A stretch of DNA of 59,578 bases from Spirogloea muscicola (GCA_009602725.1 WELB01000316.1:64918-124495); one strand, 5' to 3'; shown: positions 25,401 through 41,689, numbered from the stretch's first letter. The notes: a model not told the origin generated them from the sequence alone. A program made the numbers and translations.

Positions 25401-28018
25401 GTCTCACAGACACACTGAGTGCAGCCAGTGGCTCACTACTTGTCATCATGCTTGGCTCAGTCAGGTTTGCTGTATTACGTAAGTGGCAGCACAGGGGATT
25501 GTGTGTTGGCAACGCTACTGTGCCTGAGGCCCTACTGAATATGACACAATTGCTTTACAATGTATGATATTGCAGCCGATATGACATCAGTAAGATACCA
25601 GACATATATGACTCGGCAAAGTAAGCATTCAAAAACCTCGTTGCCTGCAATCTCTGAACGAGCTCATAGGTTGACCTGGTACCCCTTGGTTTGAGGGATG
25701 TCCTCCTCATCATGCATCAGTGTATCCTGCAGGTATGACTTGGTTCACAATCAGCACCTCAATCTCAAGGGAGGTGACAAGCTGTACACCGTAGCCAAGG
25801 TACTTGACAGTGAGTGAAGGATTGACCTTGTATTGTTGGACCAGACACGCCTGCATCCCCTGCCTGACAAATGGTTCATTGCCTGACAGACTCTAGCAGA
25901 TGGGGTTATTCCCAACGAGTATGGTATCAATCCAAGACACAAGCTGGTGATTGGCGCAAAGGTGTGCACCAACTGGTCCCATTGTTAAAACATGAGAATG
26001 CTTTGAAGAGCATGTTTGACAGATACGAATTGTGTACTTGAGCTTCCAGCTGTGTCCTTGTCGCACAAGTACATACGTTACGTACTAAATTGCTCAAAAA
26101 GCTGTGGCTGGCTGTACTAAGCTAGTAGAGGAGCTAGGCGATGAGAAAGCTGCACTTGCTAGATGCTATATGCTTCCATTCCTTGATGGTGTTGACATCA
26201 ACGTATACCATGCCCTTGTAGTTAACTACATAGCCTCTTAGTCACGCCTGACATGGTTGCGCCTTGTGAAATAGGTCGCTAGAAAGCTTTTGGGGAAGAT
26301 TCTCATTGATATGCGCAATACCCAGGATGAGGCAGTAAATGTGGGTCGGGCAGTTAGAGAGCACAGTAGGCTGGTATCCGATTTCCATAGACGGGATCCT
26401 TTCAATAGACCCGAGCATGAGAAAAAAGCGAGGGAAGCGAAGCTGCCAGGTACACCTGTACGACCTCCTAGGAAGTCTGCTGAGCACAAGAAAGTTGGCA
26501 ATGGAGAGGGCCAAGTCAGAGATTTCAGGCGATCTGAGTCTCGAACGAGCAGTGATAAAGACACAGACGATGATGATGACAACATGGAGACACAATATCG
26601 GCTTGATCCAAAGTACTCTCCCAGCTTGATCAACATTGCAGCTGATTGTCACTTTGCATTTGCAGCATGAGCGTCCACTAGATTGTTTCTCAAGCTTTGT
26701 CGATTTCATGACATTGCCTGCCTGACTGACAATCTCAGGTATGCAAATGTGCGGACTCCTCAGCGTCATGTGCGCACTCGATTATACTTCACGTCAGTAA
26801 GCTCCGAGTTTTTGTCTCATGGATGGGTCAGGTGCTGCTTGTGAGCTGTATCAGAAGGGCCTCTTTGTTGGGTTTTCACCTCCTTCACCTTTTTAATATG
26901 GGCATTTTCCAAGTTATACTGACACTGATATCAACCAGCAGCAGCTGTCATCAATCTCAGAAAGAACAATGGATAAGAGTTAGCTTTCAATTGCATGCCC
27001 GCATTAACATGCAAGTACTTGGTGTTTCTAGGAGTCGCACATCCACTCGCTCATCAACGTCTTACGGTACTGCTACCTGGATGAAAGCTTGCAAGGCGAA
27101 CAGCCGCTTGTGTCAAGTGATGGATTGCGGAAGTTATTCGAGACGAAGGAGTTAGACTACCTGACACACATTGTTTTTCGGATGTACGAAAATACGGATG
27201 TAAGGTTCGCAATTGCATGATACGTCATACATGATACATGGTGCATGATACCTCATGGCTAGCCACAGATATGATACTTATAATTTGGCTTCTGTGCATG
27301 TTATGAAAATTTGCCTATGCCCTTGTCATGCAGGTGGACCTTTCGGATCCTCGCCGATTTCGTATTGAACTCATGTACAGCCCTGGTGCAGCATTCAGCC
27401 CTCTTGAGGTGAATTCACCTTTGTTGTTCTCCTCCTGAATATCCTATCTTGTGTGCATTCGTGCCTGGTTCACAATGCAGTTGCGAAGTGAGCCCTTGTA
27501 TCCAGGACATTCAGGCCATCCAGGACATCCAGGCCATCCAGGCTCATGTAGTCTTTGGAAGAAAGGAACCTCAGGCAGGCCTGCAGATACGCAAGTGACT
27601 TGATACGTTGTACAATAGTGGCAGCTCACATAAGCAGTAACGAGCTATTTGCGGTCTCTAGAGCACAGTGGCTGCTGCCCTTGTCTTGCAGTTTTCACCC
27701 AAGGACAATGACCACACACTGCCAGTTCAGCCAGTGGAGCCACTACAGGAGTTGGGGTCCTTCACGTCCTTGGCGAAGCTGGAGAGGCTGCTACAGCCCT
27801 TTGCGATGCCAGCCGAGGACTTCCCGCCGGCGGCGCCGCCGCAGGGCTTCTCTGGCCTCTTCATTAAAGGTGGTACCAGCATGATTGACCGCCTTGTCCA
27901 TTTCTGGCCGTTCAGGCACCACAAGCCGCATCTTACTGCCGCTAGCTCCCAGCAACATCCACATCCGCACGCCCCCAGCCACCAGCCTCACAAGCCTCAC
28001 AAAAGTGAATCAGGATAG
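19460..28018 (+). CDS. VIH: Inositol hexakisphosphate/diphosphoinositol-pentakisphosphate kinase (VIH/VIP1/PPIP5K)
   Basis: This bifunctional enzyme makes and removes inositol pyrophosphates (InsP8) that report phosphate status. It has an N-terminal ATP-grasp kinase and a C-terminal histidine acid phosphatase domain. I traced 29 exons, for example 19460-19591, 20650-20803, 21178-21375, 21969-22172, 25110-25351, 26275-26612 and 27692-28018. Together they encode about 1124 residues. Kinase landmarks are [91 protein letters not shown] and [12 protein letters not shown]. The phosphatase signature is [23 protein letters not shown] and [20 protein letters not shown] follow. The C terminus is His/Pro-rich. 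Two frame breaks need noting: about one base seems missing near 22450 (after KQKV) and two extra bases (TC) sit near 23176. Both are inside strongly conserved blocks, while all 29 exon phases otherwise agree. Sequencing error is more likely than decay. Confidence 0.93.
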
Positions 28019-28098
28019 TGTCCTTCATATTGACCTGCGTCTCAACGGTGTTGACTGATACATTTTTCTACTCCTGCTAAAGTATGTTGTCGTACTAG

Positions 28099-28322
28099 GG
28101 GAGATAGCAGCCCCTGCAGAAGCGTCGTGGCAAATGACACCTGACAGGCTGTGGGACTCTAATGCGCACACATCAATGTTGGGAGCAGGCGTGAAACAAT
28201 TGCGAAGCTTTCTGCTCTGTGACACCAAGGTCGATGCTGCTGCTCCACCACTTGAGGGGCTGGGCAGCTCAGAGGGCAACAGCCCCGCCAGCCGCAGGCC
28301 GTCCAAGAAACTGCACCACTAG
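28099..28322 (+). CDS. Possible alternative last exon of VIH
   Basis: An open stretch after a CTAG acceptor (28097-28098) reads EIAAPAEASWQMTPDRLWDS and ends RRPSKKLHH-stop at 28320-28322. A donor-like A|GTGAAT lies at 28004/28005 in the final VIH exon, and its phase matches this acceptor. Splicing there would replace the last five VIH codons with about 75 residues. I know of no conserved counterpart, so this stays tentative; it could equally be a chance frame in the 3' UTR. Confidence 0.3.
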
Positions 28323-29407
28323 CAGTTGCCGCCACTATCTCGCGCTCATGTGCCGCTCAGCATGCTTGGCATGATCCGTTTTGCAGCCGTACTTCCTAGT
28401 CCTAATGTGTCTCCACCTTCATACTGGTCTCACCGGTGGTCGGTACACACCCAAAGTGCTGCTTAGTATGCTCAAGCTGACCGCTCATAGATTGAGCAGT
28501 AGTAAAACAGGTCGACCTGCTCATAATTTGAGCACGAAGTCGTCATCCTACCGCACCTCGCAGGAGACCCCCATCCTCTGCTCGTAGATTGGATGCGAGG
28601 ATGTGGTGATACAGGTGCTCGCTCTTAGCTAGAACTAGCATCAATTTTAGGGGCTCAGAGGTGGGGTACGCGAACATCACATTGACAGGTTGTCATTATG
28701 AATGTGGTCATCAGAACTGTGGTGTCCATTAGGTGTAGGCCCTTGCCCTCCTCCGATGCTTGCATCATATGTGCTTTCAACCTGGCATGCTCCTCGGAAT
28801 TGGCATCGAGGTCACATGCTTACAGGCAGACTAATGACGACCTGCTTGGACAGATCTGGCTACATCAGGCCGCACAATGCAGTCTGTGTCCCCACTTTCT
28901 AGTAGCTGCAGTATGAGTGCTTGTCTGCTTTTGTGAAGCGCTAACCTGCCTTCTGTTCCTTCTCATTAAGACGCCACAATTATATGCGGCTTTCCAATGA
29001 GTGTACCTATTAATCATGGGCCTCTTGTAGCTCAACGAACCCCCGGGACAGCCCTGTCAGCCTGACCTGACTGCCAAGTCTTTGCAAGAGGGAGAAAGCT
29101 AAAACTAAGCAGCCCCAGAGGTTGTGTCACGCAGTCTCGAGCAGAGGAGTTTGAAGACCGGTATCATCATGAGAAAGTATAAACAAGGGCACCACACAAA
29201 TTAAAGGATAACGGCCATATATTTGATTGACTGCAAGTGAGAGCACCTGGTAATTGCTTCTTTTGCCTACGATGGTAGATTCAACATACTCAATGTGCTC
29301 TAAAAGCACTTTGGCCATCAGCAGATCTGGCACAAACGTAGTCAAGCAACCAGTATTGAAGTCAAGAAGCTTCTTGATCGACTTGAGGACTCTCCCACCT
29401 GGTCTTT
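28323..29407. other. Intergenic region between convergent genes
   Basis: This stretch lies between VIH (+) and D-lactate dehydrogenase (-). Small inverted repeats occur, for example TGCTCA-TAATT-TGAGCA near 28517-28533, and CCTCGCA (about 28555) with TGCGAGG (about 28593). I see no ORF or RNA gene worth calling. Confidence 0.4.
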
Positions 29408-32167
29408 CTAGACACAAAAACGGTTTGGTAAGACCTTCCCAGGGTTCATGATGTGAAACGGATCTAGTGCTTGCTTTAGCTTTGCCATGGTAGCCACGGC
29501 ATTGAGGCCCAGCTCTTCCTCCAAGTACTCTATCTTCCCCATGCCAATGCCATGCTCCCCTGTACAAGTGCCTGCACCACAGCCGCACAGTCAGCCTCAG
29601 AATCTTATCTTGCACTAGCAATGCCTGCCCCGCCTTGAATCTTGTGGCCAGATGGGAGGGCATTAATCTCACTATCTGTCAGCAAAGTGCTGAGGGCTGT
29701 GCCATCTGCCAGCAGAACTCCAAAGGCTCAAAGAGCAGATTCAGCTCATTATGTATCCAACACGTGATGTACCGTACCATCCATGGCAATGGCCCTGTGC
29801 ACCATGTTGGACGCCAGGTCAGTGGCTTCTCGAAGTTCCTCGGGCTTCTTTGGGTCCAGAAGGATGAGGACATGGAAGTTGCCATCCCCAACGTGAGCAA
29901 CAATTGGACATGGCAGCGTGCTCCTCTCAAGCTCAAGCTTTGTTTCGCTGATCAAGTCGGCTAATCGTGACAAGGGCACGCAAACGTCCTGTCGAGCACT
30001 TTCTGAGGTAATTCAGCATCGCAGAATCGGGTCCGCAAAGCATCACTTCAGGTAGATATCGAGGGTGGAGAATGTATCCTCTTGCTCCAATCTGGTTTTG
30101 GGGCTCTAGAGAGCCTCATAGTGACACTACCTAAGAATCCTCGTGAGGACAATTTGTGAAAGGTGACAGTAAGGATTTAATTGCCTGACGATACATTGCT
30201 ATGCAGTGGATGAAATCTCGGTACTGCATCTCACCGTGACCATGGCTTCGCAATCGGGCTTGAGCACATATGCCGCCCAGAGGGCCTCCTTTCGGGCCCG
30301 CCAGAGCTCCTCCTTTTCCCTTGGCGTGTTTGCAAAGACAAATTCTGAACCCCCATGCGCTTCAACAATGTGCTGAACGCGCTCCGTCTGCTCGCCCACT
30401 GAGGCCTCCGAACCAATAAGCTCAAACATCAGCGTAGGCTGCTCGGCATACGAGTACCCATTGGCAACATTCAGGGCGCCCATCATCACCTCGTCCAGCA
30501 GCTCTACTCTTGATACCTGGCATCCACGGCATCCAAGTTCGACTCAGTAGCCTGTCTGTGGAGCTTTGCAACTCTTCTGCTGCTCGTCAAAGTGGCATGG
30601 TAAAATTGTCCTAGTGCTCCTTTGCTACATTCTGTGGTCTTCTACTTTGGGTTGTCTGATAGACCTGGATGCCAGAGTGCATGGTGGCAATGGCGACATT
30701 GGCTGCGTCCTTGATGGTGGGAAAGCTGCACATGGCGACTGCAGAAGCCTCAGGGAGGCGCTGTAGGCGCAGCGTGACCTCCGTGATGACACCCAGTGTG
30801 CCCTCACTGCCGATGAGGAGCCGCGTGAGGTCGTAGCCAGCAGCGCTCTTGCGCGCACGCGCCGCAGTCTTCACAATGTCACCATTCGGCAGCACCGCCT
30901 GCAAGCCTACACAAGCTTCAACTGAGCGTCATGAGTGCCGCTCTGTGGACATCAGCAACCCCTCAATCTCAACTGCAATCTACGCGGAGCAGCAACCACC
31001 AACAGAATCTAGAGTCCAACTTCAAGGGCTCAGCAGTACAGGGTTCAGGGTGACTCTGAGAAGTGGCAGGTTTTACGCAGGACCACCTGGAGCGCAATGA
31101 CATTGTCGCGCATCGTGCCGTAGCGCACGGCCAGCGAGCCCGAGCAGCGCGTCGCGCACATGCCACCAATGGTTGCGCCAGGGCCGGGGTCCAGCGGGAA
31201 GAAGAGGCCGTGGGGCCGCAGCAGCTCATTGAGCTCTATCCATCCAATGCCCGGCTGCACCGTGACGTCCATGTCCTCCACGTGAAGCCGCTTGACATCC
31301 TGCAAGAGTGGCACCCAGCGCCAGAGTTTCAGTAGCAACTTTCCTGGGTCCCGCTGAGGCTCCTGCTGGAGCCTGATCGGAGTCCCTGGCTCACATATCG
31401 TGTGAGTTCAGCAGCCGTATGTTGATCCAGCGGTCGGCTGCACAACTGCTGGTTCAGCCGGCTCACCTTCATCAGGCTCATGTCGATGCTGACGCCGGCA
31501 CACGGCGTCATGGTGTGGCCCTCGAGCGAGGTGCCGCCTGCAAAGGGCGTGAGCGGCACACGATGCAGCGCGCACGCCTTCACCACCGCCACGACGTCCT
31601 CCGTCGACCTGGGAGGCGCAAACCCAGCATTGCCAAGCGGTCAGGGCCGAGGGCTCAGCAGGCAGGACCCCAGGTTTGAATTCAACCTGCCCCATCAAAC
31701 ATGACCGTCCAGAAGACCCAGCCCACAATTACTGCCACTTACTTACTGTACACCTTGACTTAAATTCGAGTCGAAGTGATTAGAAGGCATGTGAAGCCTT
31801 CTTGGGTTCAGATGCAAGGCGGCGCATGTTGTGCGAGCTTCCGGGGAGCTCTCAGCGCCTGCGCTGCCGGCAGAGGGGAGGAACGCACAGAGGGTAGACG
31901 ACGGCGTCAGGGGCGGCCAGGATGGTGTGGTACGTGTTCCACGGCTTGGCGTGCGCCTGGCGCTCGCCGTCGTCCAGCACGACGCGCTCCGGCCCCAGCG
32001 CGCGCCGCAGGTCGTCCAGCAGCGTCGACGGCAGCTCCGCGGGGCCCACGACGGACGCGGCCGCCGCCACGTGGTCGGGCTCCGCCACTGTCAGGCTCTC
32101 GGGCGTCGCCTCCGCGTGCGCGACGCTGCTCAGCGAGCCTTGCACCGCCGCCGCCGCTGCCGCCGCC

Positions 32168-32169
<2 letters not shown>
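29408..32169 (-). CDS. DLD: D-lactate dehydrogenase (cytochrome), FAD-linked, 5' end missing
   Basis: This enzyme oxidises D-lactate (for example from methylglyoxal detoxification) to pyruvate, passing electrons to cytochrome c; plant forms are mitochondrial. Seven exons are visible on the minus strand: 32169-31889, 31608-31467, 31299-31087, 30898-30665, 30516-30235, 29988-29778 and 29571-29408. Phases agree. The FAD-binding domain shows [13 protein letters not shown], then [19 protein letters not shown]. Next come [20 protein letters not shown] and [13 protein letters not shown]. The C-terminal oxidase domain has [28 protein letters not shown] and [11 protein letters not shown], and ends [12 protein letters not shown], close to Arabidopsis D-LDH. 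The start codon and any presequence lie in the poly-A/gap region, just upstream of an Ala-rich stretch. The gene is divergent from the ZRSR gene across that gap. Confidence 0.94.
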
Positions 32170-35607
<3,438 letters not shown>

Positions 35608-35885
35608 CTTAAATGTGCCTTAGGGAATATAATGAGTTCAATGATGTCACACCTGACTTCCTGCAAAATTATCCCACCTGACCTTGTGTTTGCTCAAAGT
35701 CCATGAAAGACCATCTTGCTATTGACATTGAGCCATATATGTGCCGCAATTGCATGCTAAAGAGACACGCACTGATGATGACGTTTACATTCCAAGGTGA
35801 CTGTCCTGATTTAATGGCCATGTCATCGAAATTGCTGACCCAGCTTGCGGGTCAATACCTGCTCAGTCCATGATGCATAGCACGA

Positions 35886-38388
35886 CTACATTCTGTGTCC
35901 CTTCTTGTATTTTCTTTGAACGACTCTGCTGTAAACACCGCCAGGGTTTAGAGTTGGCTCCCTCAGCAGCAGAGCTAGGAACATGTCCACCCATATGTCA
36001 GGGACGCCAGGGGTGCAGTAGTGCAAGCAGTCTGACGCATTGGTGTAGCTTGCACCTCCAACTACAGACCAGATGCCGGGATGACCATCTGGCCTGTATG
36101 CGCTCTGATATGCAGTGTCCAATATCCTGAAGGAAGAGTCCTCAAAGACACTGCTTTCAACAGGGAGGTAGTCTTGCAGGGCCTGCGTCTGACTTCCCAG
36201 CAGTCTCACCTGCCACAAATGTGAACCATCGCTTTAATATATCAGAGCTTGTGTGGTCAACATTCTCAGATCAGTGTTAAGAAGATTTTAAAACTTGGGG
36301 CAGCTTAACCCCACGGAATGAGAGGTGGCAACCCGCTTTTGTAAGCATTGGACATTGACTTGGCTGATCTCTGTCTCTTCATAGGTGAGCGGGACACTGC
36401 TTACCTTCTTGTCATTGATGGGGCCTAGTGCCCCACAAGTAGATCCAGGGGGTGCCCTAAATGGGCTGAACGGATGGTCAGCCGGAACTGTCATTAAAAA
36501 TGGGATTCCTGACCACTTGCTCTCCTCCTGAATGTAATCCCTTACGGTCTTCAAGGCAGTCCTGCACCTTGCAAATTATGTCAGATTTCAGGACTTGAGA
36601 GTAGGGAAGCTTGTCATTGTCAGCTGAGAAGTTATGACCTGTATATGCAGGATGACAAAGTCACCACGATTTAAAGCCTGGATTGTACCTGGGCTCTCTA
36701 CTTGGGCCTCTTAGGCCCACCACCAGGTGATAGCAAGTAACCACTAAGACTTGTTTTAGAAGGCGACACTGATGCCTTATCTGATGAATATGCACCTAGA
36801 CTCTAGACCTAAACCTCTTCTCGTATGCCTAAACTTGAGCAGTCAGCTAGTGCTACTTATAAGAATCAAAGGCCACGAGGTCACAAAAATGCGATATGTG
36901 TTGCAATAGCAGATCCATGAGCAGGATAGGACTACCTGTATGCCGACCGGTACGTGGCGCCTGGGATGAGTGTTGAGCCGGAGTCAACGAAGACTCGCTC
37001 CCCCTGCCACCACCAGCCGGATTCTAATACCAGGATGTCAAAATTGTCCAAGTACTTGGACCATGTTGAGCTGGGCTTCTTTACATCCACGATGAATTTC
37101 TGCGAAGAAGCAACTCCCTCTGGTCAGATGATTGTGGCAGGAGTCAAAGACTCATGCAATGGGTGGCATCAATCACTCTCCAGATATCCGACAAAGGCTG
37201 TGGTAAATGGTAACCCCCAAATATGCATCTGCAACCCTTTTCAAGGACCTTCTGGTTTGTAAGATCCAGTCCTATTTAGTCACATCTTAAAAACAATCAT
37301 ATGGATATCTTCTGCACAATTTGCACGCACTGTCCTTCCTCTGCTCTAGCCAGATCATACTGAGTATATATGCAGGAAATGCTTGTGCAGTGTGTCATGC
37401 TCGCGTTGTCAATGTGCTTGGTACCTGCTCCGTAGGATATAAGTCTCCTAAATTCGTGTACACTTTGGTGTCGGAGGTGGCAGCTGACACCAAGAATTGT
37501 GCAAAAATACATATTACACGGACTCCATACGCTGGCACTGTATAGTCCTTGACCTTGCTGATGGGAAGCTTGTTCTTCGTTTTGACTGTTGTCGCGACCT
37601 GATGAATCTGCTCGTAAGAGAAAATGGCAAGATAACGCACGGGTCATAGGTGACACACGGCATTTCGTTGTGATCAGGCTAAGATGCTCAGGACTAGCCA
37701 GTGATGCTTATTCAACTGTTGCAGTCGTACCTCGGCTGCTCTGAAATACTTAGCTACAGAGTAGGTCCAGACCAATATACAGATTCGTCACTGCCATAGG
37801 GTCGTACCTGGAATGACATATACAGCTGAAGCTAGCCTCGTACACAGACTATATTAATCTTATCTAAAGAGCACTTTTCCAGCGCACCTGGCACATGATG
37901 GAGGTGTACAGGTTCCACTTGGCAATGGAGTCGCCGACGATTGCGATAGTCTTATTGCGCGCCAGCTGCAGAAAAGCGAGCGGGTCGAAGCGGGGCAAGG
38001 TGCAGCCGTGGGGGCGCCACGAGTAGCGCTCAAAGCCGCGGTCGGGCCGGCCATTGGCGACGCAGTTGAGGCTGGGGTCAATGAATGGGCACGACGAGTT
38101 ATACACCGGCCTGGCGGGGTCTACTACCCACTTGCCAGTCAGGAGGTCGCAGGTACTGGCGTCCGAAGGCGGCCGAGGAGGGATGCCGCCACTGCTGCGG
38201 CTAGCAGAGGGAGGAGGTGGTGATGCCGGCGGCGGTAGCGGCGGCGAGCCGAGGGACGCGCGGTGATGGAGCTGCTGCTGTTTGGCTAAGGACGGTGGGG
38301 TGGCGGCTGCCACGATGGCGACGACGAAGAGGATGGTAGGGAGGCCGGGTCTCCTCCTCCAAGCCATCCGCGGCCACCGCGGAACCAT
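35886..38388 (-). CDS. Trichome birefringence-like (TBL) PC-esterase family protein, putative wall polysaccharide O-acetyltransferase
   Basis: TBL proteins are Golgi type II membrane proteins that acetylate wall polysaccharides in plants. Five exons (38388-37888, 37598-37425, 37099-36936, 36561-36405, 36209-35886) give 439 residues in frame. ATG 38388 begins a basic stretch and a signal anchor (LPTILFVVAIVAAA), then a Pro/Ser-rich stem. The PMR5N domain reads CDLLTGKWVVDPARPVYNSS, then CPFIDPSLNC and RYSWRPHGCTLPRFDPLAFL. The GDS motif is IAIVGDSIAKWNLYTSIMCQ. The PC-esterase part has NFDILVLESGWWW, and the DxxH block is SDCLHYCTPGVPDIW, preceded by YRPDGHPG. Catalytic Ser, Asp and His are all present. 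The acceptor substrate in this alga is unknown. Confidence 0.9.
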
Positions 38389-38789
38389 GGAGCTGGCATC
38401 GGCGGCCGTCACCGCCTCCGACCCAGGCTGCAGCGGCGAGGACGTGGGGAAGCTGCGGGGCACTGGGGGGCTGCCGGCTGCTGCATGCCACGGGGCCGGT
38501 GAGCGAGGCTCCTCCCTCCGCAGCCGACACCGAGCATGAGAGGGGAGGGCAGCGGGGAGAAGGAGAGGTTGGCCCGCCGGAGCTCAGCACCGCCGATGGC
38601 CTCAGCAGGTCCGGCACGGCGAACGGCGAGCTGGGCGGTTGAGTGGGCTAAGGAGGTGGGAGCTGAGAGATGTCTGCAGGGAGAGAGGGAGAGGAGCCGC
38701 AGCGGCTGTGGCGGTCACGGGAGCTCGGCTGCCGCCTGCTGCTGCAGCTCGGGCACAGGCAGTCGGCGCTCGTTTCCTGGCCAGGAGGC

Positions 38790-39470
38790 CCGGCCCCTTG
38801 CGGCCCATTCAGACGTCGTTCGTGCCATTGGGCTGCCCTCTCACGGCCATTGCTTCACGTTGGCAGACGGAAAGAAGGAAGAGCTAGCTGCTCTCCCTCT
38901 CTTCATTTTTGCGCTCCAGCTCCCCAAGTTTAGCTTGTCGGATTTGTTTGTGCTCACCCGTGGGTACTGATGTCACCTTGGGCACCTTGGTTTCGGTTTC
39001 CGTGTTATGCAGCCCTGTTCAGGTTGCCCCAGACTCTGCCTGAACAATCGTCGGCCTCCATTTCATTTCATGCGCCCCGCACGCCTTCTCTCGCGTCGCG
39101 CCCCCCCGCCCGCCGCGCAAGATCTTTGCCCCCGCCCGCCCCCCCCCCCCCTCCTCGCGTTGACCGGCGGCCCGGCGACCGGGCGACCGGCGGGACCAGC
39201 CCAAGCTCGTCGGCGCCTGCGGCCAAACGCCCGTCGGCTGACACTGACGCAGTGCAACGCCATCCCCCCCCCCCCCAGCCCGCCCTCATTAAATTGCGTG
39301 TGAATTCACAGGCTACTGCCTTACACAGGAAGAGCTATTTCTTCTCGGGAGCAGGCGCGCGGGGCGCGTGTAACACTGGGCCAGTTCCCCTGTGGAATAG
39401 CAAATGGCACTGGCCCCTTTGTCCATTCCTTTGGGCTGGCCTCTCACAGCCACCAGTCAATCTGGCCGCG
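38790..39470 (+). mobile_element. Nested LINE 3' ends, plus strand
   Basis: A type-B hairpin at 38831-38848 (GGCTG / CGGCC, with one G-U pair in RNA) belongs to one truncated element. Directly after it an ORF end from another copy reads FSLSDLFVLTRGY with TGA at 38968-38970. Downstream, 39120-39280 has long C-runs. A further type-B tail lies at 39422-39470, with arms 39434-39438 and 39447-39451 followed by CACCAGTCAATCTGGCCGCG. Two or three truncated insertions are stacked. Confidence 0.65.
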
Positions 39471-40751
39471 CTTTCCTCTGGAGTAGTGCCTCGCTACTCT
39501 TCCACAGGGGCAGAAAGTGAGATACACACAGCTTTGCGCATAGCATGCTTGACGCGTCCAAGTGAAGTTTCTTGCATTCACAAATGTGAAGTAGTGGTCC
39601 TAATAGTCCTCGAGGGCAGCAGGGGCTGCTGACTTGTCGCTCAAGGAATTCCGCACAAAACAGGAGACTTGCTACATGCCTTCCAGCAATTTCTGACATG
39701 AAGACAATCACAGAAGTGGTTGTCGAAATACAGAAAGCATTGACAGTGTCAAACTGGTAGTGAATAAGCAGAGCCAGCTTGCTGATTGGTGACTAGTCTT
39801 CAGTCACTTCGCATCAGACGAAAGCTTCGCTTGGCACCATGGCATGGACCTTCTTTGACAGTCTGTTGGCGCCAACAACTGCTACAACCACGCTAGCTAT
39901 TTCTACTCAATTTGTATATTACCACATAACAAGCAAGGTACTCTTTTGTGCATGCACATGCATGCCAAACTAGCTCTCTAGTGGCATGATGCCATCCAAT
40001 GGCCAAAATGACGTAACCGAGAAACATAGCAATCTAAACACACGCTTCCTGTCGTCATTTTTCAGCTTAGAGCAATAGATGATGCTCACTGCCCGAACCT
40101 ATCACTTACTAGGAAGCTCTAGGTGAACGCCTGTGTGAACCTGTGTACAAATACGCTTTGTATGATTTATGCTGGAAGGTGTCTGGCCCTGTTGAGGGGC
40201 ATTGCACTTTGTAAGCCTGATGAACCCATGATCTGTTCTGTAGGCGTCTGTAGGTGGTGTTGACCAATATGGGTTGGTGAAGCCCATCGTTTCTTGTGAG
40301 AGGCAGCCTGTGCTCCTTTCAATCAAGATGGGCTTGCAGTCCTCAGCTGGTGCTTTGTATTTGTCCTTGTGCACAAGTTGGAGGAACCTGCTGACAAATC
40401 AAATTGCCAGCTATTGTCGGTTGCAGTTCGTAATTGAAAATTGCTACTCGATATTGTCATCTGAGGAGTAGCAGTGCGGCATACACAGGAACATCACCTT
40501 CGAGCTTCTGGACACGCCATCCTTGCAGCCGAAACAGCTTCGACTGACTGACTCCACAAGATGATGTTAATCAAGCACTTTCAAGAAGCAATGATGCACA
40601 AAAATGTGAAGAAGATGCAGGTCGCACAGCTTGTCCATGCCAGATATGTATGTAGCGAATCGAAACTCACAAGAGGTGGTACCAGCGGTTGTTTCCAGGT
40701 GACTCGAAGGCAACGGACTGGAGTGCAGGTAGACCATAACGCAGGGCCAAA
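39471..40751. other. Intergenic stretch with no supported gene
   Basis: The stretch is more AT-rich. Short open frames exist on both strands, but none shows family motifs or convincing splice structure. It probably includes the 3' UTR of the small coiled-coil gene that ends at 40752. Confidence 0.4.
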
Positions 40752-41205
40752 CTACGACCTCAACTTCAGTTCCTCAACTTCGTCTTGCAGCCTCGCTACT
40801 TTCTCCTCCATCTCCTTGATGACCACCACATTTTCCTGTCAGACGCCGCTCCCCGACAACCAGATTAAATATTCATACTCAGAGCAAGCACAATCAGCAG
40901 ATTCTCATGCAGTCAGGCATGAAGGGGTGCTGGATTACTGCACAAGCATGCTGAACGGCCCATGGCTGGAGACTGCCACTAGCAAGCTTCTCCTGCGCTA
41001 GCTCCAGCTACATTCCAGCTACCACATGTTCGTTGCTGACAAGCCGCACCTTGATGGCCTGCTCGAAGTCAGCGTCAGGCCCCGTTTGGAGGGCCTCGGC
41101 GAGCTGAGCATTGGACTGGCGCAGGTGCGCCAGGGCGTTCTCGAGACGCGCCTTCTCGAGCTCCAGGAGCGTCAGCACCTGCGGCTCCGCCATGGCCTCC
41201 GCCAT
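40752..41205 (-). CDS. Small coiled-coil protein of unknown function
   Basis: Two exons (41205-41050 and 40835-40752) join in phase and encode 79 residues. The protein is one long amphipathic helix: TLLELEKARLENALAHLRQS, then NAQLAEALQTGPDADFEQAI, then ENVVVIKEMEEKVARLQDEV and a short end with TAG. The pattern S-N-x-x-L-x-x-A-L ... D-x-D-F-x-x-A-I-x-E-N looks like a conserved small-protein family, but I cannot name it. ATG 41205 or the in-frame ATG 41193 could be the start. The clean splice pair and heptad pattern argue that it is real. A role as an adaptor subunit is only a guess. Confidence 0.65.
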
Positions 41206-41689
41206 CCCAAGGCTCAATCGGCAGCGACCGGCGCCGCCGTCTGCGGGCAGCGGCAGCAGCCTCGACTCCGCTCCAGACGGTCCTCTGACTCCACACCGGC
41301 CGCGGGCGCCTCGGCACGAGCCACGGCGGGCGCCTGGAAGGCTTTCCGGACGGCAATAACTGCCCTGGCGCAGCGGCGAGCGGCCGTCGGTGGCTCAGCG
41401 GCGTGGACCTGGTCTGCCGCCTGGACACGGCAGCGGCGGAACCACGTCAGGGCGGAAGCTGCTGTGGCTTCGGTGGGACAGAACCGGCTGCCTTCTGCCC
41501 GCCGGACGAGGCGACCGGATTCGTGCTAGCATTGCGTGCTTCATGAACCGCTCCAACAGTACACTGCGCCCCTCTCAGCTCCCTTGGCATACAAGAGAGA
41601 CGCTTCCATGAGACGCTTCCATTCTGGCCTTCGATTGGCATTCGATTGTTTTAAATACACGATATCTTTGCATGAGAGGGGCCAGTGGC

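Noticed and set aside
19460-28018. VIH gene first considered as a chromatin factor such as SPT16
   Set aside because: Exon content (ATP-grasp blocks, HGDRTPKQK phosphatase motif, [16 protein letters not shown]) matches only the PPIP5K/VIH family.
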